A stretch of DNA of 64,000 nt from positions 11,747,501 to 11,811,500 of the forward strand of contig JAYKKI010000006.1 of assembly GCA_039881145.1 (NCBI GenBank), written 5' to 3'. The notes beneath the pieces were generated by a model that made no database searches, was not told the DNA's origin, and was given only the letters and a program-made list of their open reading frames with translations. The stretch is from Druceiella hillmani. Lineage: Eukaryota > Arthropoda > Insecta > Lepidoptera > Hepialidae. Both the position numbers and the translations under genes were made by a program. This document shows positions 22,976-35,450 of the stretch, one piece after another; position 1 is the first letter of the stretch, and each line of letters starts with the position of its first letter.

Positions 22976-24499
22976 TCTCTTGTTTTAGTTTAGTTTCCCA
23001 ATAATGAGGACTGTATATGCCAGAGTACTTGCGAAATTTGCTTTAAGACAAGTGGTAATAGAAAGGGATGGAATTCAGGGTCTCAGTACTGAACTTATGA
23101 AAGTATGAGTGGCATCTCTTTACCAATGTGTAGCTTAGGTCACATATGTCATGTTTGATCAAATTTTTAATTTAGGACTACTTTTAATGAGGGCTTCTGC
23201 CATAACATCATGTAGCCTTATTGTTGGTAGGTTGGCAATTAATAAAGCCGCCACTTTTTCAGCGAGTTCTGGAATGATATAAAAACTTCCCAAAAATCTC
23301 TGATAAGGCGTATAAAGAACGGCATGTTCCCTTTTCTGGTCAGTTAGCAATTGAGTTTCAGCAAGTCGTGAACAAAGAAAATATGGAAATTTTAGAGTGC
23401 TCTTGCCTCATGAATTTCATTTAGAATAAAAAGCAAGCAATGCAACATGCAATATAGGTACATACTCTCCTAAAACACATATTCTAAAGATTCAAAAAGG
23501 AAATTCTTAGCTCTCTCTTAGAAAAATTGAAAAGTCTTTTGGAAAAAATCCTAGGTTAAATTCATATTATCTGGCAGAGCTATGCCTTATCTGTAATAGT
23601 AAGTAAAATTCATGCTATGAAAATAAAATCGAAATATTCTGTTTGGTTACCACGCAAGTTAATACTAATGAATTAAGATGGCGGCTAATATTAGTACAGC
23701 ATGGTCAAATGAAAAGAATGCATGTGTTGAATGAAAAGAAACAGATGGAAAGAAAACGTTTTATTATTTATATGTTATATCATATATTTATCAGTACAAT
23801 ATGAAATAACAGAATATTGAAAAAAGAGTATTTGTGCAAAATGCAGTAAGGTAAGGGATAAATAAAATGCAAGAAAGCTTGGCTATAGAGAGTGTTACTA
23901 ATATATCTAAATAAGACAAATTATTTTTATTATGTAATTTATAACTTAAATACCAGATTGAAAAAAAAATTTCAAATTAATAATCACTAGACTAAAATTC
24001 GAACATTCCTGGACAGACTGTATAACTATTGTAGACACAACAAAAATATATAAAACATTTAATTCCAAAGAATAGACGAATGCTTGTTTTAAAATTCTGC
24101 CATTTTTAACTTCCTTCTCTGACGATGAATTTATTTAGAAATGGCAGAAGATGGATTAAAAAATAAATGCATTTAAAGGAAGCATTGATTAAAAGAAATG
24201 GAACTCGGTTTCAAAACCAAACATTTGTTTTACGCTTATAAATCCTCCATTTTTGTAAACAAAATTTTCAACTTTTTATATGTAGTGAATAAAATATAAC
24301 TTTCCTTTAAATTTTCTACTGCATAAATTATTAGACAGATAGCAAAACAGATGATAATCAGATAGGGTATGGTGAATGAGGTAGCACACTCCATCCAAGT
24401 GAAAGTAGTTTGAAAATAATTAACCTTGCTTTGATTTGAAGGAAGTTTAGCGGGGACTTTGCTCAATTGTTCACAATAAATCTTACCTTAATTGTACTA
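22976..24499. other. Downstream of syntaxin-16: nothing recognised
   Basis: The syntaxin-16 3' UTR should lie at its left end, with possible AATAAA signals at about 23240 and 23424. Several short open frames (23159-23350, 24236-24466) have no recognisable domain or splice context. The rest is AT-rich. Confidence 0.5.
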
Positions 24500-24984
24500 T
24501 TATCTGCAAGGTTCCCAACGAGTAACTTCATTTATACCCCACCATACACTCAAAAGTATCTTTGGTCCAATGTTATGTTTTGGTGTAGGTACACCTTTTT
24601 CTCTAGCTTTTAGCCTCTGGCGTTTATGCAAAAAATTAATATGAGCCACCCACTTTTCATCTCCTGTAACCAGATACATTACCTTGGTACAATGGGACTC
24701 AGTAGCTCTATGCACACATTAGCTCGCCTCTGAAGTCAAAGAAGTTTTAGCTCGTACGGTAGCCAAACGGAATATTTCCACTTCTTTCTCAAAGCATGAA
24801 GTTGTTTTTCCACTGCAGTATCGGAGCATGAAAGTAACTCTGCCCAACAACGCGAACTTAATCTGGAATCTATTTCAATAAGGCAATTGTCGTAAGAGAG
24901 TATACTTTCACCCATCGTTGCGCATATATTGCGTGTTGCTTCATTGGCTTTTCGCCCTAAACGAAATTCATGAAGCAAGATCAC
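24500..24984 (-). pseudogene. mariner-type transposase relic with internal deletion
   Basis: Read down from 24984: LLHEFRLGRKANEATRNICA is the first helix-turn-helix of mariner transposases; KQLHALRKKWKYSVWLPYEL ends the second DNA-binding part. After a junction near 24720 comes VTGDEKWVAHINFLHKRQRL with the first catalytic aspartate, then PTPKHNIGPKILLSVWWGIN. The second and third catalytic aspartates are absent and a piece between the two parts is lost. Terminal inverted repeats were not found. Confidence 0.85.
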
Positions 24985-27220
24985 TGTAAGTTCACTCGTT
25001 ATTTTTTCATTTATTCTTTACTCGTCAATTAGCCAATTGCAAACTGGACAGAAGCTCGAGCGCTAGTGCGTTAATTATATACCCTCCAAGAAACATTCTA
25101 CAAGCTTCTATAAAATTCCAGAAATTGGTGGAAAAAACTGGTGTGTTTATAAGTTACCAACTCAATAAAGAAATACGCAATCCTAATCTGCAATCCTAAG
25201 AAATATTGAAAACTGACTTTGTTAAGATGAAGGTTTTGTATATTTTTACAACTGAGATTTTGTAGAAATTGACTTTTTATATTTTTTTAAACAAAAAAAA
25301 AATTTTGAATTTTTTTTCAATCTAATGTAAACCTATACATTTGGTTGAAAAAAATACGAAATTTTCAGTCTAACCAAATAGGATCTATTCTTAACAGACA
25401 ATCCAACATTCATTTTATGCAGGCAGGTACTAATTTATTAAAATACAAACTGGGCTTATTAGAGTAAGATATGATGCGAGTCTTAAAATGAGCCTTAAAA
25501 TCAGAAGCATGATGTATTGAAGTGGATGATGGCATCACAAAATTAACTTATGCCTGTGCATGGATGATAAAAAGGTCAAAAGATACAATTTTTATAACAC
25601 CAGAATTGCCTCATTACTTTAACTTTCCTTAAAAAAACTTTTATATTTATCGTTAAAAATTTGGTTTCAATGTTTTAATTTTCTTTGCAATTAAAATTAT
25701 ATAGATGGATTGAATGAATAAACGGACTGAAGGAGTTCTTCATAAATTTTATTTTAATAATAAATTTTAATACATACTTTTAACTTTACTGAGGATTTGA
25801 GAAAAGTACCGAAGTAAGAATATCATTTAATTCTGTTTATATTCTCTAGTATTTTTAAAGGACAAATTAATTACAAACTTTTTGTTACATACTTTAGAGA
25901 CAAGTTTTGCAAAGGTTTTAATCACTAAACCCTGACTGGAAATAAAAGTTAGACCTTGAGTCTAGATTAATAAATTTCAGGAGTCATTAGTTTACATCTG
26001 ATCTTGGGAGTCATTTTGAAATATCACATCTTATGAGAATGTGATACGAGTCATTTACTAAAGGTTTCTAATGCTATTGCCCTGATATCAGTCTTATTAC
26101 TCCTTTCTAGGTTTTAACCAACATTTATTACTTGTTGGACTTTTTGTATAACGGCAACACAGATATTTTGGGTAATGATGGCATAAAGCCAGCATTTGTG
26201 GTTTTAAAAAGAATGTATATAATTTTTTTTCTCATAAGTCATTTAACGAAATTGATAAATAGGTTATGATAGATAAGAAGGTTACAGTAAAATAGAGTAT
26301 GTAGAAACATTGTGAACATTTTTGGTCCATTATCAACTAGTAAAGTTGCCAAATCTCTTGGAATGTAAAATCAGAAAATGACAATGTGGAATACACCAGA
26401 TAAATAGAACATTTAAAAAAAATTTAAGATAAATTTAAACACAATGTTTTTTGTTTTCTTTGTGCAAGTTGTAAAAAAAGTTTTTTATTAATTTTTCTTT
26501 CTGTAAGTAAAAATACAAAACCTTTTCTCCATAATTTTTCATCAAATAGTAGAGAGAAATCCTTTTTCTAACATAGGTTTTATTTTCGAATGTAAAGTAT
26601 GTGTGCTAATATATGATATTTAACAAGTTAGCATTTTAACATGTTCCTTTACAGCCATTACTGATGATGGACAAAATTAATTCCCTTGGATGTAGTACAT
26701 TTTTAATGCCATTTCTAATTCCGTATATTTTTAATTCCATTTTCAATTGTCTGGCAAAATTGTTACTTTTTGTATATCTTGTAATAATTTCAATAATCCA
26801 TTTATTTTATTTTTCGAACTACGAGAGCTGAGAGATGCCAGCCACTGCCTATCTTCCTTATTCCGCTTCGTCTCGGATAAAGAATGGCTCGGTTGCAATG
26901 AATGCAAAGCAGCACAGAAGTATAATTTAATGTATTAGAATATTATTTTCCGATCAATCCAGCAAGTCAGCTTACATAACATACTATTCTTATGTATAAT
27001 GTGGATAAGGATACATTACAACTAAACTATTTAAACAGATGCCCTAGAAAAAATATACTTATTGAAATAGAATTAAAACTTTTTAATTGCGGGACTTAGA
27101 CCTGAAATGCTAATAAAAAACTGCAAATATAACTTCATTAAATGCATGCTTTTCATGAAATTATTAGTCTCATTGGATATTTTGTTATGTATTTATCTAC
27201 TGAAATTCTAGGTATGCATT
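24985..27220. other. AT-rich intergenic DNA
   Basis: No gene is supported. One short GC-richer island (26815-26925) encodes an in-frame RELRDASHCLSSLFRF segment that stands out from its surroundings but was not identified. Confidence 0.5.
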
Positions 27221-27657
27221 AGACCGTGAATTACAGTACAATGGTCATATCTGAAAATGTCTGTTCTATGCTGATAAGAACTCTTTGTAGTTCTTATTCT
27301 AGAAATTATAACTTGAGAATATGGAATTTTCCAGTTATTAATTGGGGCATATGCAAAATGTGAAATTGGACCATGAATTAGAGTACAATGGTCGTATCTG
27401 AAAATATCTGTTCTATGCTGATTAGAACTGTGTGTAGTTCTTATTCTAGAAATTATAACTTGAGAATATGGAATTTTCCAGTTATTAATTAGGGCATATG
27501 CAAAATGTGAAATTGGACTGTGAATTCGAGTACGACGGTCATATCTGAAAATGTCTGTTCTATGCTGATTTGAACTGTTTATAGTTCTTGTTCTAGAAAT
27601 TATAACTTGAGTATATGGAATTTTCCAGTTATTGGGGCATATGCAAAATGTGAAATT
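27221..27657. repeat. 147-bp tandem array, three copies
   Basis: Copies start at 27221, 27368 and 27515; the first two are 147 bp and the last is 143 bp, lacking a TAAT within CCAGTTATTAATTGG. Because 147 is a multiple of three, a - strand frame stays open through all copies (27669-27208) and reads as repeated NNWKIPYSQVIISRI...HRTDIFRYD. The open frame is probably a by-product of the period and not a gene. Confidence 0.93.
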
Positions 27658-29145
27658 GTAACTGAGCACCTATTGTGTGCAGACTGACAATGAATTTGAG
27701 TGTGTACACATGGCTTATTAGAGCACTTCTATTATTAATAAACTTTATGGTATTTGCTGAGCAACCGAGTGTCATATATCTCTACATTGAACATTGTATT
27801 TTCGTGTGGATGGTAACTAATAAGTCTTGACATTACAGTCTATCATGTTCATGTTCTGTAAAAATTATTTTGTTTGTATTTGTGCAATGAATTTCTCAGT
27901 ATTAAAACATTGCTAAATGCATTTTTGTTAGAAGTCTGCTATGAAATTGTGTCTATGGGGACTACACAGTACCGACTGGCTCATGTAATTGTCACCGAAA
28001 AGGTTCATTCAGTTGATAGTTCAAACATCAACTGAATACAGCTATAGATATAGATAAAATTCCAGCGACAATTAGAGGCCAACACCTTGGTCAATTTGCA
28101 GACCTCTTTAAAGGGATTATATTTTCATTCCATTAATAGGTACTAAAACTGCCAATAGTAAACTTGTCAATAAGCAGTTTTGACAGTACTATGTTAAAAA
28201 TTATATTTTAATAATGTTTTATTACAAAAGTTAGTTTACTATTTTATATAATTTACGAAAATTATGAAAGACATATGTTTTTTATTCAATGAAATTGCAT
28301 AACGTAAATTGATATTGATCTATGATTTTGTACTAATTTGAAAAAATTTGAATGTCACAAGTATATCAACATTCTCTTTTTTTTTTTGGCGTTTACGCAA
28401 AAAATTAATATGAGCCACCTACTTTTCATCTCCTGTAACTAGATACATTATCTTGGTACAATGGGACTCAGTAGCTCTATGCACACATATTTTAATAATG
28501 TTTTATTACAAAAGTTAGTTTACTATTTTATATAATTTACGAAAATTATGAAAATTGTTTTCTTATAGGTAGGCCTATGGAGAAAGACATATGTTTTTTA
28601 TTCAATGAAATTGCATAACGTGAATTGATATTGATCTATGATTTTGTACTACTAATTTGAAAAAATGTTAATGTCACTAGTATATCAACTTTTGATGTGT
28701 GCTCGACTGACCGAAAATTATCCATTAAAAGAGCTCTTAGGTATTATGTTTATTTTATATTTTTTGAAATTATTCTATATATAAAAAAAATTATATAAAG
28801 AAAAGGTAGAACAGTTAGTTGTGTTTCAGAATACACAGTAAGAGGGTTCTGTAGTCGTCTATATCTCATGAAATTGTTAATGTAAATTAACTGAAATCAT
28901 TTTAACTAAAGTTTTTAAACAAATGATTGTATCAAGAATTTTGCAGACTTTCCAAATTTATCCATTCTACATGTATTGGAGGTATGTTAATGAAATTATT
29001 ATTTTGTATACCTTGCTCTACATTAATTGAAATCATGTGAAGCATTTGCCTAAACTTTGAAGAATATGAGACTGTGAGAAAAGAATGTACAAACATGTTG
29101 AAATGATAAGGGTTGCTTTACTATAGAAACTTAAAGATAGATGTC
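27658..29145. other. Intergenic DNA with a local duplication
   Basis: Contains the duplication at 28203-28689 with a mariner fragment between the copies. No host gene is seen. Confidence 0.5.
28203..28689. repeat. Direct duplication split by a mariner fragment
   Basis: A block of about 170-200 bp occurs at 28203-28370 and again at 28487-28689; the second copy has an extra 30 bp (around ATTGTTTTCTTATAGG). Between them, 28388-28488 is a 101-bp piece about 95% identical to 24619-24719 of the mariner relic, covering the TGDEKW region on the - strand. The join of mariner DNA and repeat copy is immediate at 28487. Confidence 0.9.
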
Positions 29146-29517
29146 CTAAGGGAGAGGGCACAACACTGCGATGTGTACCCTAACAAAACGGATGGCGCAC
29201 AGCAGTACGATGCGATAAAAAATTTGTCGTATGTGGCATAGTTCAACGCTAAAAATTTCCGTTTCCTGACCGTCAGTTCAATTTGTAGTGAGATATGGAA
29301 CATCCCGAATTAAGGAAATAGGAGAATTGTAATCTGTCATCTTGCAGAGTTACAACGCACGCAACCTGACTATCCGAAGAGTGGACACCGACTGACGGGT
29401 AGTGCATCGTCGTATCGCAGATTTTGTACGTTGCAGCAAATTTCCACATTGCATTGTGCGTAGTCGTAAATTTTTGCAATGGGACATCACACTGCAGTGT
29501 TGTGACCTCTCCCTAAG
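29146..29517. mobile_element. Short non-autonomous DNA transposon (MITE-like) with terminal inverted repeats
   Basis: The left end CTAAGGGAGAGGGCACAACA matches the reverse complement of the right end (CTTAGGGAGAGGTCACAACA), and the match continues into ACTGC for about 24 bp with two mismatches. The 372-bp body is richer in CG than its surroundings, holds related sub-motifs (GTCGTATGTGGC, GTCGTATCGCAG), and has no transposase. No clear target duplication is visible, so the superfamily is not assigned. Confidence 0.8.
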
Positions 29518-29849
29518 TCATAAAATGTGCATTACAAGATTTGCATTTTAATGATGGTATACAGTTTTAATGAAATACAAAGAATTTTTGTTTAGTATAT
29601 TTTATTATTAATTAAAAACATACTACCATAATAAAAAGTATCTCTCTAGAACGTGTTTCAAAAGCTAGTTAAAATTTTTTTTATTTATTTTAATTATAGT
29701 CCAATCTGTCACCACACTGGGACAATGAGCAGTAATTTTGTAGGTTATTGCTTGAACAGGTTTAGGAAAACGACCTATGTCCCCAATTTAATATTTATAT
29801 GCCTTTATTGTAGCACATCTTGAGGAATTCTACATTTTAATCGGCATTT

Positions 29850-31625
29850 GGTTCAGGTATTATTCATCAGTTTTTGCGCAAGTTTATTTGGATGGTTTAT
29901 GATTCCGTCTTTGTATGACTTTTTGTATGTCTATTGATTTCCTCTCTAACTGTAGGTATTTGTAGGTCTTTATGCAATTGTTAGTTGGTTACAAACCATG
30001 GGGCATATGTAATTATACACAGCATTTTATTTTGGTATCTTTGGATTATCTTAATATTGGGTTGAGAAGCTGTACCCCATAGCTGAATGCCGTAGTTCTA
30101 AAGTGGTTTAAGTGTTGCTTTACTCTATAAAGCAACTTTAGCAGCTTATTTTCCAATGATAGCTGGGACTTACTCCTGATGAGCCAATAGAATTTTCTGA
30201 GCTGAAGACAAATTTGTTTCTCTTTGGTGAATATATGCTTTTGCCAAGTTACTCTATGTCCAGGTATATACCAAGGTAACGTACGTGATCTGCTTGGGGT
30301 ATTTCAACATTGTTTGGTTTAACTGGTGGACAGATGTCTCATCTGAGCGTGAACGTGACGTTGACTGATTTGTTTTCATTCACCTTAATCTGCCACTTCT
30401 TTAGCCAAATAGCTACACTATCTAGCACATCTTGTAGCATTATTGCTGCAGTTTTTGGCTTGCTGTGTGAGGCCAAAACGGCTATATAATCTGCAAATGT
30501 TCCGGTGGTGATTGTTGGGCATGTGAGCAAATCTGAGGTGTAGAGTAGGTAGAGAATTGGGCCAAGTACACTTCCCTGCAGGACACCTGCTGATATTGGT
30601 CACAGGTTTGTCACTTCATTTCCGCACTGAATGATGAAATGTCTATCTGTTAGGAAGGCTTTGATGGTTGCTTATAAATATGGGCCCTTGCTTGCTTTAA
30701 TCTTGTATAATAATCCTTCATGTTACACGTGATCAAAATTCTGAGATATATCCAAAAATGCGACTGCACAATACTTTTTAGCTTCGAAAAATTTAACTTT
30801 CGTGTGTGAGTCTGTGAATGTTATCTAAAGTGGCATGTTTGTGCCGGAATCCAAACTGATGACCGAGTATAAGGTGTTTATCTCATATCAATGGCATCAT
30901 GCGAGTCAGTAGCAATGCCTCATACACTTTAAAAGTTATAGGTAATAGACAGATGGGACGGTATTATATAGGGTCGTCTGGTTGTTTGTCAGGTTTTTGA
31001 AACATTATAATCTTTGCTACCTTCCATTGAGGTGGAAAAAATTTTAGTTTAACCATGGCATTATAAATGAATCTGAGTAATTTTATTCTGGAGGGTGGCA
31101 GTTCAGCCAGAATGCGACTTGTGATAGCCGGGAAATTTCTTATAATGGATTTTTTTAATAGCACCTATTACTTCATTCTTTCTGAATTTGGATATGTCTC
31201 TTTCCACCTCAGCGGGAGTGATTTCTTCTGCCAAGTAGTCACAGATTCTTTTTCATGCTCAAGTGGGCATTAATTTGGGTGAGGTATGAATATTGATAGT
31301 AAGTGCTTAGAGAAGGTTAGTGCTTTGTTCAGTGTCTGTACGGGCCCATTTCTCATCGCTCATCCACAGGAATGGTGAGGTAGTTATAGGCCGTTTTAGC
31401 TTTTTTATAGCTTTCCATAGCTTTTTTGTAGCCTTTCACATAGCATTGAGATTGTTCAAATATGACTGAAAGTTGGTGTCACGATCTCATTCAAGTGCAT
31501 TTTTGAGCTTTCTAATAGTGTAATTTAATCGTTTTTTTCAATTGTGGGCATCTCATTACCTGCCACCGCATCCACCGCGCCTGCCATACAGTTGGTATAA
31601 ATTTTGTGTATCTGTCAAGCTGTAT
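29850..31625 (-). pseudogene. Jockey-like LINE reverse transcriptase, decayed
   Basis: Read down from 31625 through several stops and shifts: KKLWKAIKKLKRP and LWMSDEKWARTDTEQ (about 31430-31320), YLAEEITPAEVE (about 31225), FPPQWKVAKIIMFQKPDKQP (31035-30975), a GVLQGSVLGPILY-type stretch (about 30590), TGTFADYIAVLASHS where the catalytic ADD has become ADY (about 30500), IWLKKWQIKVNENKS (about 30400), YGIQLWGTAS (about 30070) and APWFVTN (about 30000). These follow the order of the Jockey family reverse transcriptase to its C terminus. The endonuclease is not visible. Confidence 0.85.
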
Positions 31626-33559
31626 CTTACTTAAGAAATAACTTATTAATGCTAGTCTATCTTCATTTCTTATACCACACAAAAGCATCCTGGCATGATG
31701 TCGGATGTCGTATTGGCAATTCATCTTTTGTTGGTCATGGAAGTAAACAATTTGGGAAATTCCGAAGTAGCCGAAACAGTTCCTGGTTAAAAGGGCCATT
31801 ATAACAGATATATAATTTAGCACTCGATCAAACCATACATGAACAGTATTCCTCCGTAGATGAAGTTTATAAACGTTATAAAATATCTAGTCAACTATTT
31901 TTTATAAGCAATGCAGTGGATTACTTTGGTAATTGTTACCGCAATCATGGTTTCAATTTGCTAGAAAATATATTTTTGTATTTGGAATATACTGTCAAAA
32001 TAGCAGTAATATTTTTTGCTTTATAAAATGAATGATACATGTGTTATTGTTTACACGTCATGTGTTGAAACCTAAATTTAATGACGTGTTCATAAGTATT
32101 GAAACGTAAATAGTAATAATTTTGTTTGTAAAAGTAAAAAAATACATTTGTTAAAAAGTTTTTTTATCATAGACAATTTATCACATGTATGTTGTCTATG
32201 ACAATATGTATGTTGTCTATGACAATATGTATGTATGTTGTCTATGACAATTTATCATATGTATGTTGTCTATGACAATATGATTTCCAGATTTTTAATT
32301 AAAAACTTGAATTGTATATTTTACTCTTTAATTGCTTATATTGAATTGGATAATAACTTTTAGCACGCCAACTTGTATCAGAAAGAAACCAAACTATACA
32401 TATGCCGTCTTTTTTTCAATTTGCCACTATCCAGCAGACAGTGATAATATACTTTTCGCATAAAACTCTGGTGACTTATATTAAAAAAATTCAACAAGGC
32501 CTTTTTAAACGTCTTTCATATTTCTGTGTTTTTTACTCCATAAACAATTACTTACAGCTCTAAACAAATGATAACCTGATAGCATAAAGTCAGGTCAATA
32601 CTGGATGAAGCCAGCCAAACTGCTGCTATTAATGAGTATGTTATGCGCTACGTGGCGTTATCATGGAGAAAATAATCTTGGTCATTTGATTTGTATATGG
32701 TCAGCTTATCAATCTGTTTACAGTAAATCTCTGCATTTAATGTAGATTCTTCCAGAAGCCACTACTAATGAATAGTGGTCTTGATATTCCGACTTTAGGT
32801 TTTGGGTGGTGAAACTCGTGTTTGCCCTGCAATAAGCCATCGTCGTTTGCATGTGAGATTAACAAAGGTAACCAATCGTCAGCTAATTGCTTAATCCAAT
32901 CAAAGTTAAATGCTACTGTCAACAATTGTTAAGTAACACTAATTCATAAAGTTAAAAAGCCCGTAATTGATATCTATTCAAATCCACTTTCTTTGATGCA
33001 ATGCACTTGAAGGCTGGGCCCTATCTGTCATTAACCGAGTCATTATTGTTTTATAACAAAATATTCTGGAACTTTTGACAATGTTTCTGGACAATTTCCA
33101 AATTCGTGGCTAAAAAATTATTAGCTAAGTCAATATTATAAATATAATTATATAATATGCAACATGAAATAATACAGTCCATTTGATTGGAAATACTATT
33201 AATTAAAGAAGTTGTAAATTATGTTATTGTATTAGTTTTAAGTTAATATTTATTGATTTATAATATATAAATAGTATTTTATATTTATTTGTTAGGTATT
33301 TAATCAAATTTGTATATAGTGTTAATGATAGTTTAAAATGATTGAAATATGATTCTACAACTTTAAATAAATTATTGATAATGTTATTAATTTATTTCTT
33401 TTTGACATTTGTGGTTTTATTAGTGTTCTGTACCTGAACTGTCCAAACGGAACTCTATTGTGACAACGCAACCTGTCCATTCAATGTTTCCAATTTCTGA
33501 ACGAAAAAAGATAGACACTAGGAACTTACATATATATGTAATTCCTTGGCTCAAAACTA
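31626..33559. other. AT-rich intergenic DNA
   Basis: No gene is seen. 32168-32282 contains four to five short direct repeats of TGTATGTTGTCTATGACAAT. An open frame at 31823-31512 (- strand) may be an upstream part of the Jockey relic but shows no clear motif. Confidence 0.5.
32168..32282. repeat. Short irregular repeats of a 20-bp unit
   Basis: ATGTTGTCTATGACAAT occurs four times, separated by TATGT or TTATCATATGT; the first unit is preceded by a reverse-read TAGACAATTTATCACA. Confidence 0.85.
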
Positions 33560-33980
33560 AAAATGGTATTTAATACTTAAAACTATATTTCGAAAAGGCT
33601 TCAAAATATCTACAGGAAAGCTGAAAAAATTGTTTCTGCAAGAGCATGTGGTGTGACGGTGAAATACCTCTCCGAGTAGAGGACAAATATTTGTTTAATT
33701 TTTTTCACTTAAAAATAATAATATGGTAAGCCATTTGCCACTTTTGTACCCATTTCGTTAAAAAGTCTATAACAAAAACGCCGTTGCAAAGGAATTGTAA
33801 TTAGGCTTTAATATTACTTAAATCCTGTATTTAAGTAATTACTAAAAGGAGATAAATAAAAAATATATTAAAAAGTAAAATATATGTTAAACAATATATT
33901 TCATAGTAAAAAATGAGATTAATATTTGCAAATATTCCGTTAGAAACACTATGTATGGTTAAATGTTTAAATTTTTTTAT
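33560..33980. repeat. Dispersed repeat, copy related to 62670-63120
   Basis: Shared words in the same order at both sites: TATATTTCGAA then GCTTTCA/GCTTCAAA, GAGTAGAG, TACCCATTT, AAAAACGCC, then GGAACTGTAATTAG versus GGAATTGTAATTAG, and further right TTAATAGAAACACTAT versus CCGTTAGAAACACTAT. No coding potential is seen. Confidence 0.65.
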
Positions 33981-34700
33981 ATATGGTGTCGTGTACACAA
34001 AAATTTATTACAATTACACATTTACAACATTTTAAATACCTAACAAAAAATGTAGAACTGAGATTATTAAAATATGGAAAAAAGTAAAATATTGAGTGAG
34101 ATACGATTAATGAGGAGTGAACAGTGAGAGAGTATAAATAGAAATATAATTTAAATATAGACAATAGAATGAATCATGAATGAATAATGTAATAAAATTA
34201 ATAAATATGAAAAGAATTACATGATGAATAATTAACAATAGAATGAATAATGTAATAAAATTAATAAATATGAAAAGAATTACATGATGAATAATTAACA
34301 ATAGAATGAATCATGAATGAACAATATAATTAAAATGATTCATTTCAAAAAAATATCTGTGGTTATATCACTCATTGCAACAGCTTACATTCCTTTATTA
34401 CCAGAAAAAGGTTGTCACAGTTTTTTGATCTCAAGTGTGTATATTTGACCACTGACAAGTATTTTCGACATTCTTTGCTTAGGGAAAGTTAGAAATTTCC
34501 TATACTTCGATTACGCTAATTGGCAGTATAAAAGTTTGATCATCAATGTCCAAGTGAAAAATATTGTAGAGAATTAAAATTTCCAAAGGATTTCAATATA
34601 TTTAAGCTAATGCTTGAGCTTTTAGCATTATTTTTTTTCAAATTGCTACAGGCTGATTTTGTCAAGAAATGTTTTACATAAACTATGTTTTAATATCAAG
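33981..34700. other. AT-rich DNA with a tandem repeat
   Basis: 34161-34320 holds three copies (starts 34161, 34235, 34298) of a unit beginning ACAATAGAATGAAT and containing AAAAGAATTACATGATGAAT. Nothing else is recognised. Confidence 0.6.
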
Positions 34701-35450
34701 CCTCATGTTTTATTTTAATATGTGTTGGTCGCGAGTCTGGTTCAGGTCGATCCACAGATGACATCTGCATTGTTGCTTCAGTGAGCGTGCGGACATCCTT
34801 GCAGCCTGCTGTGTCGTGTATATTTTCAATCTATGTCAGCATTCCTTTGACAATCACTTATTTTTATAGCCAACACCTTTCTCTCAGTTGCTCTTTGAAA
34901 TAAGCGTATTTTTTTATTATCACTCTGTAAATGCTCCGTTTGACATCTATACAACATAGTTGGAAGGATTGTAAATTCCATATATTTCTTTTTACGTCTT
35001 AATATGGTTTCCCGATTTAAAAGATGTTTCATTGCCTAGTATTTATTCCACAAAGCCTTAATTCTTCTCTCGTCTTCTTAGGTAGTAGAGTTTGCGAAAG
35101 TCATGTTTTGGCCTAGATAGGTACATTTATGTCTGTTGAGATGTATTCGTGTTGGTATCTTTTTGCTATTAGTCACAATGCACATCTTACCTGCATTCAT
35201 TTTTAAAGCACAGTTATTACTTTCTACATGTAACATATCTTGGCATGTTTTCTGCTTATCAGCACTATATCATCAGCAAATCCCAAATGATTGTAGATAT
35301 TCTCCATTGATCTTAATTCCTATTCTGCCCCAGTTAAATTTGGAGAAAATAAACTTTAAAAGAGCTATAAACAGGTTCTGCGCAACTGGATCACCCTACG
35401 CCTTTTCTTATTTGGAAGGAACCCCCCGTTCGTTCTAGTTTAACCAAAGC
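34700..35450 (-). pseudogene. RTE-like LINE reverse transcriptase relic
   Basis: Read down from 35350: GRIGIKINGEYLQSFGFADD IVLIS gives the catalytic FADD motif; after frame breaks a 68-codon segment (35032-34826) has LNRETILRRKKKYMEF, TILPTMLYRCQT and RLFQRATERKVLAIKISD, the C-terminal order Y-x-C-x-T ... Q-R-A-M-E-R-x-M-L-x-I found in RTE-like LINEs. It is badly decayed and truncated at both ends. Confidence 0.75.

Noticed and set aside
24236..24466. 76-residue frame with a hydrophobic stretch (- strand)
   Set aside because: AT-rich sequence gives hydrophobic frames by chance; no domain, splice sites or homology recognised.
34107..34301. 64-residue frame with repeated ILLLIIHHVILFIFINF
   Set aside because: It is a translation of the AT-rich tandem repeat at 34161-34320.
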